Assembly (NCBI RefSeq): GCF_000745955.1
Contig: NZ_JQKH01000021.1
Span: 1-33,922, forward strand
Reading direction: 5' to 3'
DNA: 33,922 bases
DNA from: Alysiella crassa DSM 2578
GTDB taxonomy: Bacteria > Pseudomonadota > Gammaproteobacteria > Burkholderiales > Neisseriaceae
Shown here in pieces: positions 24,649-33,552 of this stretch. The position numbers and the translations under genes were made by a program. The stretch's first letter is position 1, and every line of letters starts with the position of its first letter. Below the pieces are notes generated by a model, which was not told the DNA's origin, ran no database searches, and saw only the letters and a program-made list of their open reading frames with translations.

Positions 24649-25380
24649 ATGAATTATTCTTGGAAGAAAACTTTTTATAAATCTTTTGCCATCAGCTCAT
24701 TATTATTCTGTGCTAGCGTTGCCCAAGCAGAACCCAGCAACAACCCCAATGACGCATTGGAACAATTGATTCGCCAACGCCAACAAGCGACTCAACCCAG
24801 TGCAGCCCCCAGCAATAATAATAGCCAACCAAAAATTAACTATAACTTTATTCAGCCACGCAACCAAGTAGCGAATAAAGAAGAGAAAAAACTTGATGAG
24901 GGTAAACAACCTATTACCGCCGCGCAAGCCCTATCTATTTTCAAACCACGCCCAAGCATGGGTGGCGGTGTTTCGCGTGGCGATGCAGATAGCCTGATTT
25001 CCAGCGCAATGGGTTTTATTGGCGTAGCGTATCGCTTTGGTGGCACCACACCGAGTGGTTTTGACTGTAGCGGTTTTATGCAATATGTGTTCCGCAAAAC
25101 CTTTGCTGTGAACATTCCCCGCACTGCCGCACAACAAGCCACCGTTGGCTCACACGTTAGCCGTGGCAATTTGCAACCAGGGGACATGGTATTCTTCAAA
25201 ACCGCAGGACCTCGCCGCATTTCACATGTGGGCATGTATGTGGGCAATGACCGCTTTATCCACGCCCCACGCACGGGTAAACGCATTGAAATCACCAGCT
25301 TATCTAATAAATACTGGAGCAGCAAATATGCCACCGCACGCCGTGTGAAGCGTCAAGGTGCAGACCGTTTTATTAATTAA
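24649..25380 (+). CDS. Secreted NlpC/P60 peptidoglycan hydrolase
   Basis: A 243-residue protein with a signal peptide (about 1-27, cleavage AQA-E). A Gln/Asn/Pro-rich linker (about 40-80) is followed by an NlpC/P60 domain from about 113. The catalytic Cys140 lies in PSGFDCSGFMQY, His193 in ISHVGMYVGN and His205 in FIHAPRTGK. Such enzymes cleave peptide stems of peptidoglycan (endopeptidase), as in the Spr/MepS group. There is no lipobox, so it is probably soluble in the periplasm. An in-frame TAG four codons upstream rules out a longer protein. It is a single gene with a strong hairpin after the stop. Confidence 0.9.
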   Translation: MNYSWKKTFYKSFAISSLLFCASVAQAEPSNNPNDALEQLIRQRQQATQPSAAPSNNNSQPKINYNFIQPRNQVANKEEKKLDEGKQPITAAQALSIFKPRPSMGGGVSRGDADSLISSAMGFIGVAYRFGGTTPSGFDCSGFMQYVFRKTFAVNIPRTAAQQATVGSHVSRGNLQPGDMVFFKTAGPRRISHVGMYVGNDRFIHAPRTGKRIEITSLSNKYWSSKYATARRVKRQGADRFIN

Positions 25381-25386
25381 AAATAC

Positions 25387-25416
25387 AGGGCTGTTTATCA
25401 GATGATAAACAGCCCT
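25387..25416. terminator. Perfect hairpin after the NlpC/P60 gene
   Basis: AGGGCTGTTTATC pairs perfectly with GATAAACAGCCCT around AGAT, a 13-base-pair stem six bases after the stop. The plus strand has no U-run after it; the minus strand has ATTTTTAATT. The next gene's -10-like TATAAT (25428-25433) follows closely. Confidence 0.65.
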
Positions 25417-25462
25417 CAATATTGCGCTATAATTTATAATTTACACACTTTTAGGTATTCCC

Positions 25463-25681
25463 ATGTCTTTACCCGAACAACCCAAATGGCACAGCGACAA
25501 CGGCGACCTTATTTCCTGTACCGAAAAAATCAAAGTCATGACCCAAAATATGGAAGAGCTGTTCCAAACCGCCCAAGATGCTTTTGAAGACGCACTACTT
25601 ATGGGCTGCAGTGAACAGCAAGTTCGTGATTATCTGGTGCATTTAATGCAAAGTCTAGACAATCCCTACCGTCAGCCCTAA
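25463..25681 (+). CDS. Small conserved hypothetical protein
   Basis: A 72-residue acidic protein: a short polar start (WHSDNGDLISCTEKIKVM), then a long amphipathic helical stretch (QNMEELFQTAQDAFEDALLM) and GCSEQQVRDYLVHLMQSLDNPY. I know similar small proteins from beta-proteobacteria (Neisseriaceae and relatives) but no function. The ATG is preceded by a weak ribosome-binding site (TAGGT). Two -10-like TATAAT boxes lie upstream (25428 and 25435). It is the last plus-strand gene before the convergent CRISPR-Cas operon, with a strong terminator between. Confidence 0.75.
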   Translation: MSLPEQPKWHSDNGDLISCTEKIKVMTQNMEELFQTAQDAFEDALLMGCSEQQVRDYLVHLMQSLDNPYRQP

Positions 25682-25701
25682 TTTCAGGCAGCCTGAAAGT
25701 C

Positions 25702-25731
25702 AAAAAGTTGGGAAAATCCCAACTTTTTTAA
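25702..25731. terminator. Bidirectional Rho-independent terminator
   Basis: AAAAAGTTGGG pairs with TCCCAACTTTTTT around AAAA. Both strands end in a T-run, so it serves the small plus-strand gene and the cas operon arriving from the right. A second GC-rich hairpin (ACGCGGGAG with CTCCCCTGCGT, about 25734-25760) lies between it and cas6f. Confidence 0.85.
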
Positions 25732-25773
25732 TTACGCGGGAGCAAGTATCTCCCCTGCGTTTTGCCTAATCGT

Positions 25774-26349
25774 TTAAAAATCGGGGACGCTCGCACCGCC
25801 CAAGCCATAACTGCTGAATTCGCCTATTTTTGCTTTATCACTCGTTTCTTTGACAATATGTAATTTGAAATTTTGCCCTGTAGTTTCACTTTTTAATTCA
25901 ATAAATGGGTAATTTTGGGGCTGGGTTTTGTGCGTTTGGCAATGGGTTAAGGCAGCCTGAAAATCAATGCCCTTAAATTCGGCAAATTCTTGGGCGACTT
26001 TTTCCATATTGCGGACGTGAGCACGCTTGAAAATGGCGTGGCGATGATTTTCAGGGACAGCTTGCGCCGATTTTAAATGCACATAATCGCCCAACCTACC
26101 CAGCCATTGTGCCAGATTGAGTTGATTTAACTCATCTTCACTTGGGGCAAACACACGCAGTTTTGCCCCAAGTGTGCCAAAATCTTTACCGCAGCGATAT
26201 TGGGGAAAAGACACCCCAATCGTTTGATTGCCGTACTTATTTTGTCTATCCGCCAAAGCAATGTGGATTTGGGTGTAAATCTTGCTCCACAAAAAGTACA
26301 AATCATTTTCTTCATCAGGCAAGAGCGTGAGTTCTTGATAAAATTTCAT
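25774..26349 (-). CDS. cas6f: CRISPR type I-F endoribonuclease Cas6f (Csy4)
   Basis: A 191-residue protein that cleaves pre-crRNA at the repeat hairpin and stays on the crRNA 3' end in the Csy complex. His29 in QIHIAL aligns with the catalytic His29 of Pseudomonas Csy4. IGVSFPQY, LKSETTGQNFKL (with the catalytic-site serine) and the C-terminal SYGLGG also match. The basic helix HAIFKRAHVRNMEKVAQEF corresponds to the arginine-rich RNA-binding helix but has fewer arginines than the Pseudomonas protein. It is the last gene of the operon, two bases after cas7f. One uptake 12-mer (about 25952) is in the coding sequence. Confidence 0.95.
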   Translation of the reverse strand: MKFYQELTLLPDEENDLYFLWSKIYTQIHIALADRQNKYGNQTIGVSFPQYRCGKDFGTLGAKLRVFAPSEDELNQLNLAQWLGRLGDYVHLKSAQAVPENHRHAIFKRAHVRNMEKVAQEFAEFKGIDFQAALTHCQTHKTQPQNYPFIELKSETTGQNFKLHIVKETSDKAKIGEFSSYGLGGASVPDF

Positions 26350-26351
26350 TG

Positions 26352-27467
26352 CTATTCCTCACTCTCCTTCTTTTTATCTTTTTTGTCTTTGTCTTCGTCT
26401 TTTCCGCCAAACACGCCACCACGAATCAGATTTGCCACCACAAAATGTTTCTGTTCGGTACTGATGTTACCTTCATCACTTAACCAATTTGCCATCAAGC
26501 TGTATAAATCGCCTTCGCTTGCGTTTCTGCGATAGGCTTGACCCTGTGTCGGTACAGAGCCATAAGGTTCAATGGCAATGGCAGGCTTAACTGTCTTGTC
26601 AAACAAATCATCTGCTTGTGGAAAATCATACCAAGTGTCAATGGTGCGAATGGCATTACCGATTTTTTCAGAATGCAAACCAGCACATAAACCATTTGGC
26701 GTTTTGATTTCATATAAAAACTTGGATTTATTGTCTTTATCTTTTTCACGCATTTCTTGTGATGGGAATACTCGTTGCCCCAAACCCACTTTGACAAAGG
26801 CTTCTACTTTTAACAACAAATACTTGCCTGTATCAAAACTTTCGGCAATACAGTTTGCCAATTCATCAAGTTTTGTATTTTCTACCTCAAAATCATTTAA
26901 GGGCATTGTGCGTGCATTGTCAAAAATCCATTCTTGTGTGGGATTTTCGGTATCATAAATACGCACAATGACACTTTCCGCCCCAACACGATTTCGCCAC
27001 AAAAACCGACCATTTACCAAGTTATAAGCATAACGGCGAGCCAATGGTAAAAATCCAATTTCATCTTGATATTCTTTGAATTTTTTAGCCAGCTTTATGC
27101 CAAAGTCAGGTTCACTATTGGCGGTGGCGGTGGCAATATCGCCCAAAAATTTTACCGTAAAAGACACTTTTAAAGTATCCAAATGCGGTGGCAAGCTGGC
27201 ATCATCGCCACGCACCAAATTGGGTTGGGACTTTTCTTCATTTGCCACACCGTATTGGCTTTTGACACCACGATTGCTTTTGTCGTGCAATTCAATATTT
27301 TGCCAAGTTTGCTGGGATAATTGTGCTACATCAGCATTCCAAAGACCTACTTGCATTAAGCCATCAGACGGTTCAATTTTACGGCTAAATGCCAATACGT
27401 TTGGCACGGGAACTTTTTGCTTGGGGGCTTTGTTTTCTGCTTTTGGGGTTTTAGAGGTTTTTGCCAT
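26352..27467 (-). CDS. cas7f: CRISPR type I-F backbone protein Cas7f (Csy3)
   Basis: A 371-residue RAMP-type protein that forms the multi-copy backbone along crRNA in the I-F interference complex. Recognisable stretches are PNVLAFSRKIEPSDGLMQVG, GVKSQYGVANEEK, LARRYAYNLVNGRFLWRNRVGA and VKVGLGQRVFPSQE. It is slightly longer than the Pseudomonas protein (342) because of a Lys/Pro-rich N-terminal tail (about 1-20) and a Lys/Asp-rich C-terminal tail (EDKDKKDKKKESEE). It lies between cas5f (25-base gap) and cas6f (2-base gap) and is translated with them from one message. Confidence 0.95.
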   Translation of the reverse strand: MAKTSKTPKAENKAPKQKVPVPNVLAFSRKIEPSDGLMQVGLWNADVAQLSQQTWQNIELHDKSNRGVKSQYGVANEEKSQPNLVRGDDASLPPHLDTLKVSFTVKFLGDIATATANSEPDFGIKLAKKFKEYQDEIGFLPLARRYAYNLVNGRFLWRNRVGAESVIVRIYDTENPTQEWIFDNARTMPLNDFEVENTKLDELANCIAESFDTGKYLLLKVEAFVKVGLGQRVFPSQEMREKDKDNKSKFLYEIKTPNGLCAGLHSEKIGNAIRTIDTWYDFPQADDLFDKTVKPAIAIEPYGSVPTQGQAYRRNASEGDLYSLMANWLSDEGNISTEQKHFVVANLIRGGVFGGKDEDKDKKDKKKESEE

Positions 27468-27492
27468 TGTTCATACTCCGCTATTTAAAATA

Positions 27493-28491
27493 TTAGGAAA
27501 AAAGGTTGTCATCTTCAAAAATGTCATCAAGGGGGTGCGTTTGGTGTGGCACAATCGCTTTGTCTTGGGTGCATAAATACCATTCATCACGGCAATCATA
27601 TCGCCAAATCAGGCTGTCTATGTCGGCAATGCGGTGCGTGCTTTTCCATTCGCCCAAGCCGTGTACCGCCTCTACAAAACGAAATGGATAACGCTGGTCT
27701 CGCAAATTTTCCACTTCATCAGGCGAATATAATGGACTAATGCCTTTAAATCCCACCATCAACGGCACAATCCAGCCCTTTTTATTGGGCGGAATAATGC
27801 GTTCCCATACAACTTCATTTTCATTATTTGGGGTTTCGTTGTCTGTTTCAATGTACTTGGCTTGATGTTTAAATGCAAAAAAGTCTGTCCATCTATCAAA
27901 GGCGTTTTTATCCATTTGATTGTCCAAACAATATTGCTCGTGTTCTTTTAAATAATGACTGGCATTTAACAGCGCAAAACTGGGCAATACCGCCTTTTTT
28001 AATTGGGATAAACCTGTATTTTGTGAGTCATTATTGATGAATTTAATGTCCGCCAAATGATGAATAGAACCACCTGCCAAACGAGATTGATAGACCCATT
28101 GTTTTAAGGCTACCTGATATTCATAAACTTTGCCTTGATTGGTGGATAATGGTGTATTGCATTTGAATAATAAGGATACCGTCATATTCATTTTGGCTTC
28201 TTCAATAATCGGAGCAGGACTTTTGGCATCAGCACTTTTTCCTTTTAAAGTAGAAGGCGGACAGCGATTTTGAATGAATCTCACATAATAATCCTGATAA
28301 GCGTTTAATTCATAATCGTGGCAAAAAATCCCACAACCTATTAATTCTACAGCAAATTGCTCTTTAAACTTGCGTGATAGGGCGTGGGTTAAACCCAAAA
28401 ATGCCGTAATTGCAGGAAAACCATAAGTCATACCTGCCAAAGCATTGACATTTTCTACTTTAAGTCTCTCTAATAAAATATATGATGACAT
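27493..28491 (-). CDS. cas5f: CRISPR type I-F Cas5f (Csy2)
   Basis: A 332-residue RAMP-type subunit that caps the crRNA 5' handle with Cas8f. The N-terminal signature LLERLKVENVNALAGMTYGF, then PAITAFLGLTHALSRKF, matches Csy2. GGSIHHLADI, GWIVPLMVGFKGISPLY and the FRFVEAVHGLGEW block are also family-like. Length is normal. It is 13 bases after cas8f and 25 before cas7f. Base composition is AT-rich, like the rest of the cas block. Confidence 0.93.
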   Translation of the reverse strand: MSSYILLERLKVENVNALAGMTYGFPAITAFLGLTHALSRKFKEQFAVELIGCGIFCHDYELNAYQDYYVRFIQNRCPPSTLKGKSADAKSPAPIIEEAKMNMTVSLLFKCNTPLSTNQGKVYEYQVALKQWVYQSRLAGGSIHHLADIKFINNDSQNTGLSQLKKAVLPSFALLNASHYLKEHEQYCLDNQMDKNAFDRWTDFFAFKHQAKYIETDNETPNNENEVVWERIIPPNKKGWIVPLMVGFKGISPLYSPDEVENLRDQRYPFRFVEAVHGLGEWKSTHRIADIDSLIWRYDCRDEWYLCTQDKAIVPHQTHPLDDIFEDDNLFS

Positions 28492-28504
28492 TGCGTTTCC
28501 CCCA

Positions 28505-30202
28505 TTATGCTTTTAAAACCCAATAATGCGATTGCAACAAAGACAACAGGATTTTAGCATAGATTTTTTCCAATTTTGCCACACGGTTTTTGTGGGTTTG
28601 GGTGCTTATCCACGCTGATATTTCTTCTGCCAATTGGGTCAGTTCAGACATTAATTCAGGTTGGGATAAAACCCATTGCTCGCTTATTGCTTTATCCAAA
28701 AACAGTTTTAAATATGCTGGCATATTCACATTATCCGTCCAGCCATTTGCTTGATTTTGATAAATAGCCAACATTTGTGTGATGATGTTATCGCCAATAT
28801 TTTGAATATGCTCAATCAAAGCATTTTTTCTATCATCATTTAAAAACAAGGCTTTATTCTCTATTACCGATAACAACTTTTTGATTTCAAATAATTCATC
28901 CTTGCAGTCTGAATAACACGCATTCAACAATTCATTGATACTTTTGGGTGGATTGGGATTGTGTTTGATTTTGGGTGGTTTGGCACAAAATAAATACAAC
29001 TGCCCACTTCTTTGCCCATTTAAAAATGACGCATTTTGATGATTGCTTTTGGTGGTGGCAAGTGTGGCAACATCGGCAAAACCAACGATTTCATCTTGAT
29101 GATATTCGCCTTTTTTCTTGGCAATTTTGGCAGGGTTGTCTTTGTTGTGGGCGTATTTAATCGTTTCAAAAATATGCTGTGCCAACGAACTAGAATACAT
29201 CGGCGACAGCAAATGATATTCACAATCATCAGATACAGGCACATAAATTTGCTTTGCCAAAGTGTGTGAGCTTAATTTTTGGGCAACATACGCCTCTTTA
29301 ATGGTATCACACCACGCTTGTCGTTCGGCTTGGCTGTCTGAAATTTTGGCAAAACCTTGTTCGTTTTCACACAAAATCTCGCCTAATTGTTTGTTTGTAT
29401 TTTCAATAGGGTAAGTCAAAAACTCGGCAATCGGTGCAAGTTCGGCATTGGCATAACCCCTATCCAACATATTTGCATTAGCCGTTTGGGTGCTGATTAA
29501 ATGCAAATGCTCGGTTTGAAGAATGCTGTCTTTGATATTGACCGCTTGACTGCTGGAATGAGTGAGTTTGGCAATATGACTGACATTCAAAAAGACTTTT
29601 TCAATGTTTTCTGCCACATAATTGAGCCAGTTTTTTGGCTTATATTTTTGCATACTCTCATTATCATCATCTGCTGTATCTGCTTTCTTGCTTTTTTTGG
29701 GCTTGCCTTTGAGTTTTTGTTTCATTAACTCATTGTCAATAAAATAGACTTTTGGTTTTTTTGGTTTTGATTTCTTGTTATTTTCAATGTTTAAAAACGC
29801 AATATGCTCATACAAAATCCAAAAATAATCTTTATCAAAACTATTTTCCAAATCCTGCTCATTTTCAAAAATCAGATTAAAAGCGTTATCGTTTTTATAC
29901 TGAACAATATCTGAATTTGAGTTATAAGGCACTCGCCATAAAGTCCATTTGCTATCCAAATCCAGTTTAAGTTTAGCAAACCATTCCAACAACTCATCAA
30001 CTTTTTTAGGAGCTAATTTGTTATCTGAATGAACCAGTTCGTAGCCATTAAGTTGTGTGCTAATGACAATCTCTTCTGATGAATCAAGGCGACCTTTAAA
30101 CTTTTTCTTATCAGGCTGTTTTCTTAACTCTTTTTCCATTCTTTCGTTGAGAAAGTCTTGTATCGCCTGCTGTGCCAATAAAATTTCTTTGTTTTCTGAC
30201 AT
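28505..30202 (-). CDS. cas8f: CRISPR type I-F large subunit Cas8f (Csy1), enlarged
   Basis: A 565-residue subunit; Csy1 proteins are usually about 430-450. It recognises the PAM and the crRNA 5' handle together with Cas5f. The N-terminal helix AIQDFLNERMEKELRK (13-28) and everything from WLNYVAENIEKVFLNVSHIA with KLTHSS (about 192-216) onward match Csy1. The latter part includes SSHTLAKQIYVPV, LLSPMYSSSLAQHIFETI and NGQRSGQLYLF. Between them, about residues 35-185 is extra sequence with aromatic-rich and Lys-rich stretches (for example NNKKSKPKKPK and KQKLKGKPKKSKK). No known domain is recognised in the insert. It follows cas2-3 by 11 bases. Confidence 0.9.
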   Translation of the reverse strand: MSENKEILLAQQAIQDFLNERMEKELRKQPDKKKFKGRLDSSEEIVISTQLNGYELVHSDNKLAPKKVDELLEWFAKLKLDLDSKWTLWRVPYNSNSDIVQYKNDNAFNLIFENEQDLENSFDKDYFWILYEHIAFLNIENNKKSKPKKPKVYFIDNELMKQKLKGKPKKSKKADTADDDNESMQKYKPKNWLNYVAENIEKVFLNVSHIAKLTHSSSQAVNIKDSILQTEHLHLISTQTANANMLDRGYANAELAPIAEFLTYPIENTNKQLGEILCENEQGFAKISDSQAERQAWCDTIKEAYVAQKLSSHTLAKQIYVPVSDDCEYHLLSPMYSSSLAQHIFETIKYAHNKDNPAKIAKKKGEYHQDEIVGFADVATLATTKSNHQNASFLNGQRSGQLYLFCAKPPKIKHNPNPPKSINELLNACYSDCKDELFEIKKLLSVIENKALFLNDDRKNALIEHIQNIGDNIITQMLAIYQNQANGWTDNVNMPAYLKLFLDKAISEQWVLSQPELMSELTQLAEEISAWISTQTHKNRVAKLEKIYAKILLSLLQSHYWVLKA

Positions 30203-30213
30203 TTGAATAACCT

Positions 30214-33200
30214 TTATCTACCTGTTTTGCCAAATACGCCCAATAAGGGGTGATGATAAAATTGCTTGCCATAGCCCACTTGCACTTCGCCATACACCTT
30301 TTGAATATAAGCCAAGGGTTTTTGTAAAATGTAAGACAATTCATCATAAATTTGCTCATCATCGCACTCAAACCAAGCAAAGGCATTATTGCCCCATTCC
30401 AATTCATCAAGCTCTTTAATCAAATGGCTCACAATCAATTTTTGATAATCGCTGGCACAATGTTCGTGCCACACCAGCTTTTCTTGTCCATTGTCTTGAT
30501 TGTATTGATAAACAAGTGAAATTTCAACAGACGATTGACGAAAAGGCTGTTGTCTTTGTATTTCACCAAGCCAAGTAACAGGCTGATTAAGCCAAATGCT
30601 GGCGTGATTGTTTTCGTCATTTGTTCCTGTTAAATACGCCCATTGTACGCTGTGTTCCAAACGCACCAATTCATTATAGGGACTATCTACGGGCTTAATG
30701 AAGTTAATCGCCGTGATTGCATTGATATTTTGATAATGCTCGGGCTTTAATAATTGGTCTAATTGATGTGATTGTAATTCATACTTTTTGCTTTCAAATC
30801 CGGGGCGATGATAAGCAGGGGCATTGCCTTTTAATGCCTTAATATTTTCATTTAAAATAAAAATGTTTTCACAATTAACGGCTTGTTTTCTGTGTCGTTG
30901 CACTCGCCCTGCCAGTTGAATTAAGGAACGCATAGAGCTAGGCTCGGCAATCGCCCAATCATAATCGTGGTCTCGTCCCACTTCACACACCGAAGTCGCC
31001 AATACCACAAAAATGTGATTTTTGGCGTTGGGATTTTGGTTGATGGCGTTTTGAATTTCAGGCTGCCTGAAAATATCATCGCTGTTTTTGCGATTTAAAA
31101 TGCGGTCTAGTTTTTGTTCAATCATTCCCCTTTTGGCAAGGGTAAATTGGCTGTGATAGACGCAATAATGCACACAAACATCATCAGGCAAATCTTTGGC
31201 AATTAAGGATTTTGCCACTGCCACCAAAGGGTTGATATTGGCAAAACGCATTACGCCCACCGACAAAGTTTTATCAGCAAAACTTTGATGATGGCGTTGA
31301 TGAGCCATTAACATTGTTTCAAACAGGGTGTTTGCCATATTATCAAACACATTATCGGTTTTAATAATGGGAACAAGTTTGGCACGATGAACCACATTTT
31401 GATTTTCTTTTAATTTTTCAATGCGTTTTTTGATGAATTGGCTGTGTTGTTTAAGCATTTCAGGCTGGCTGAAACATTCGGCACTTTGCACGCCAAATTC
31501 ATCAAACCACGCACACACAATCGGTTTTTCTTGACTGTTGCCCACCATATTGCGTTCATAAACCTGTCGTCCTTTTTGATAAGCGTCAAACAAAGTGCAA
31601 GCCATTGCAGGGGCAATGGTGGCACTGGACAACAACACTTTTGAACCCAGCATACCCGCCCAATACACCAAACGGGTCAAGGCAAACCAATCATCAATGC
31701 CAAATTCATCAGGCTCATCAAGCACCAAATCACTGCTCAACAAACGCAAAGTGGGAATAATGTGTTTGCCCCCACGCAAAGTTTCAGTCGCAGGCATTAA
31801 ATAATCAATGGTACTGACCACAATGGGGGCGTGCAATAATTTTTGGTATTTGGGTTTGGATTTAAATAATTGATATAATGGGCTGTTTGCATCTAATTTG
31901 ATGTCAGCATAATCCAAATCAAATTCATCAACATCATCGTCCAAACTTTCGCTACCCAAAGTGGCAAAATGTGATTTTTCCAAATCTTGTAATAATTGGG
32001 CTTGTTCTTTTAAGGATTGTTTATCATTATTTTCGTTAAGATTGATTTGATTGAATAATTGCAAAATGGCATTAGAACCGATTAAAGTGGCAATTTCATC
32101 ATTGTCCATTTTTAATAAGGTTTTTAGGGTTTGTCCTGTTTGCAAAGTTAAAGCCCTTAACCCCAAAGCAATATTTAACCGCAAGCCTGTTTCACTATTT
32201 GCCAAAGCATACATAATCCGAGCATTGGCAAGCGTTTTGCCCTTGCCTGTGGAAGCCATATTGATGCCAAAAAATCCGCATTCATTGGCACGGATATTTA
32301 AGTTCTTGGCAAGATAATGAGCCTTATTTTGCCATTCATAATTGTGTTTGTCGGCATCTGATTTTGGGGTTAAGCCATTTTTTAAGACAGAATTGTCATC
32401 AATATAGGATAATTGACTCAATAATAATGGCAATTTTTGGCTAAATTGATGGGCGTGATGGGCGACCCTAATATTGTGTTCGTCCAATTTTTGTTTGTAT
32501 TGACGCTGTTTATCGGTATTGGCATACACTGTATAATTTTCGTCAGCAAAATGTGGATTTGCATTTTGTGATGAATAATGATGGTCGGCATACATCAATG
32601 CCAAACGAGCCAAATGAGCCGTTAAATGGTCATTTTCCCAACGGTATGTGTTGATTTTTGCCAAATGATTGAACGCATTTTGGGCGATTTCTTGGGATTT
32701 ACTTTGCCAAGTTTGACTTTGAAATGGCAAGCCGTTTTCAAATTGCCAATTTAAATTTCTTATTTCATCAGAAAATTGATTGTAATTGGCTGAATTCCAA
32801 TCCATATCCAGTAAATCATAAATGGCTTGATGCTTGCTTAATTGGATTGATTGTGGAGGAAAATATTTCTCATCTGCCTTGCTGATTTGATAGGATAATA
32901 AACGATGATGAGACACAATCAGCCACGCCACCAATTTGGCAAAATCGCTTAATTGAGCAAATGCCTTAAAATTATTTTTGTCATCAATGTTTTTGATAAT
33001 GGCAGTTTCATCAATATTTTTGGGGTTGGCTAATAAATCAAGCCATTGTTCATTGCTTTTATCTTTAGCAAAGCTGATAAATAATTGAAAAGAGACCCAT
33101 TCGTGGCGATAGGGTTCATAATTTTTGGTTTTAATCTTTGGATTTAATTTTTGTTGAAATAAATCATTGGCTTTTCCAAAATCGTGAAATAACCCTGCGA

Positions 33201-33552
33201 TTGCCGAAGCCAACGCAATAACAGGCAAGTTTTGCCATAAATGATTGTCTTGATAGATAGTAAAGTCTTTTTGGGTACGATTTACAGGCACAAAACCATT
33301 TTCATTAAATTGTGATTTACTGACAACTATCCAAACCAATTCGGTGCGATTTCTGGTAACAATACGATGGCAACTCACGGCGGTATTTTTACTAGGCTTT
33401 TGGCGTAATAATTTTTTAACCATCATTAAGCCTTCTTCGGTGATTGCCGTTTGCCAAGTGTTATCGCCTATACGATTGGCATAAGCGTCCAATATTTTAC
33501 GAGTGCGGTTTAATGCTTTCTTTTGACATTGGGAAATAAAGATGACATTCAT
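30214..33552 (-). CDS. cas2-3: CRISPR type I-F Cas2-Cas3 fusion nuclease-helicase
   Basis: A 1112-residue protein. The N-terminal Cas2-like domain (about 1-90, MNVIFISQCQKKALNRTRKI) is followed by a Cas3 HD nuclease (GLFHDFGKAND, His123-Asp124) and a superfamily 2 helicase: ASTGKGKT P-loop (about 437), LDEPDEFG (about 612), LSSATIA and QLAGRVQRHR (about 880). It degrades target DNA after recruitment by the Csy complex and normally pairs with Cas1 in spacer acquisition. The start at 33552 has a strong ribosome-binding site (AAAGGAAAA); an extension to 33591 would read through the IS end. cas1, normally directly upstream, is absent: an IS terminus lies at 33581. One full uptake 15-mer is in the gene (about 31060). 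Confidence 0.95.
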   Translation of the reverse strand: MNVIFISQCQKKALNRTRKILDAYANRIGDNTWQTAITEEGLMMVKKLLRQKPSKNTAVSCHRIVTRNRTELVWIVVSKSQFNENGFVPVNRTQKDFTIYQDNHLWQNLPVIALASAIAGLFHDFGKANDLFQQKLNPKIKTKNYEPYRHEWVSFQLFISFAKDKSNEQWLDLLANPKNIDETAIIKNIDDKNNFKAFAQLSDFAKLVAWLIVSHHRLLSYQISKADEKYFPPQSIQLSKHQAIYDLLDMDWNSANYNQFSDEIRNLNWQFENGLPFQSQTWQSKSQEIAQNAFNHLAKINTYRWENDHLTAHLARLALMYADHHYSSQNANPHFADENYTVYANTDKQRQYKQKLDEHNIRVAHHAHQFSQKLPLLLSQLSYIDDNSVLKNGLTPKSDADKHNYEWQNKAHYLAKNLNIRANECGFFGINMASTGKGKTLANARIMYALANSETGLRLNIALGLRALTLQTGQTLKTLLKMDNDEIATLIGSNAILQLFNQINLNENNDKQSLKEQAQLLQDLEKSHFATLGSESLDDDVDEFDLDYADIKLDANSPLYQLFKSKPKYQKLLHAPIVVSTIDYLMPATETLRGGKHIIPTLRLLSSDLVLDEPDEFGIDDWFALTRLVYWAGMLGSKVLLSSATIAPAMACTLFDAYQKGRQVYERNMVGNSQEKPIVCAWFDEFGVQSAECFSQPEMLKQHSQFIKKRIEKLKENQNVVHRAKLVPIIKTDNVFDNMANTLFETMLMAHQRHHQSFADKTLSVGVMRFANINPLVAVAKSLIAKDLPDDVCVHYCVYHSQFTLAKRGMIEQKLDRILNRKNSDDIFRQPEIQNAINQNPNAKNHIFVVLATSVCEVGRDHDYDWAIAEPSSMRSLIQLAGRVQRHRKQAVNCENIFILNENIKALKGNAPAYHRPGFESKKYELQSHQLDQLLKPEHYQNINAITAINFIKPVDSPYNELVRLEHSVQWAYLTGTNDENNHASIWLNQPVTWLGEIQRQQPFRQSSVEISLVYQYNQDNGQEKLVWHEHCASDYQKLIVSHLIKELDELEWGNNAFAWFECDDEQIYDELSYILQKPLAYIQKVYGEVQVGYGKQFYHHPLLGVFGKTGR

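Noticed and set aside
25683-25697. Uptake sequence next to cas6f as a degenerate I-F repeat (both contain GGCAGC)
   Set aside because: The shared bases are few, the sequence is a standard uptake 15-mer found all over the window, and no second copy with spacer distance exists here.
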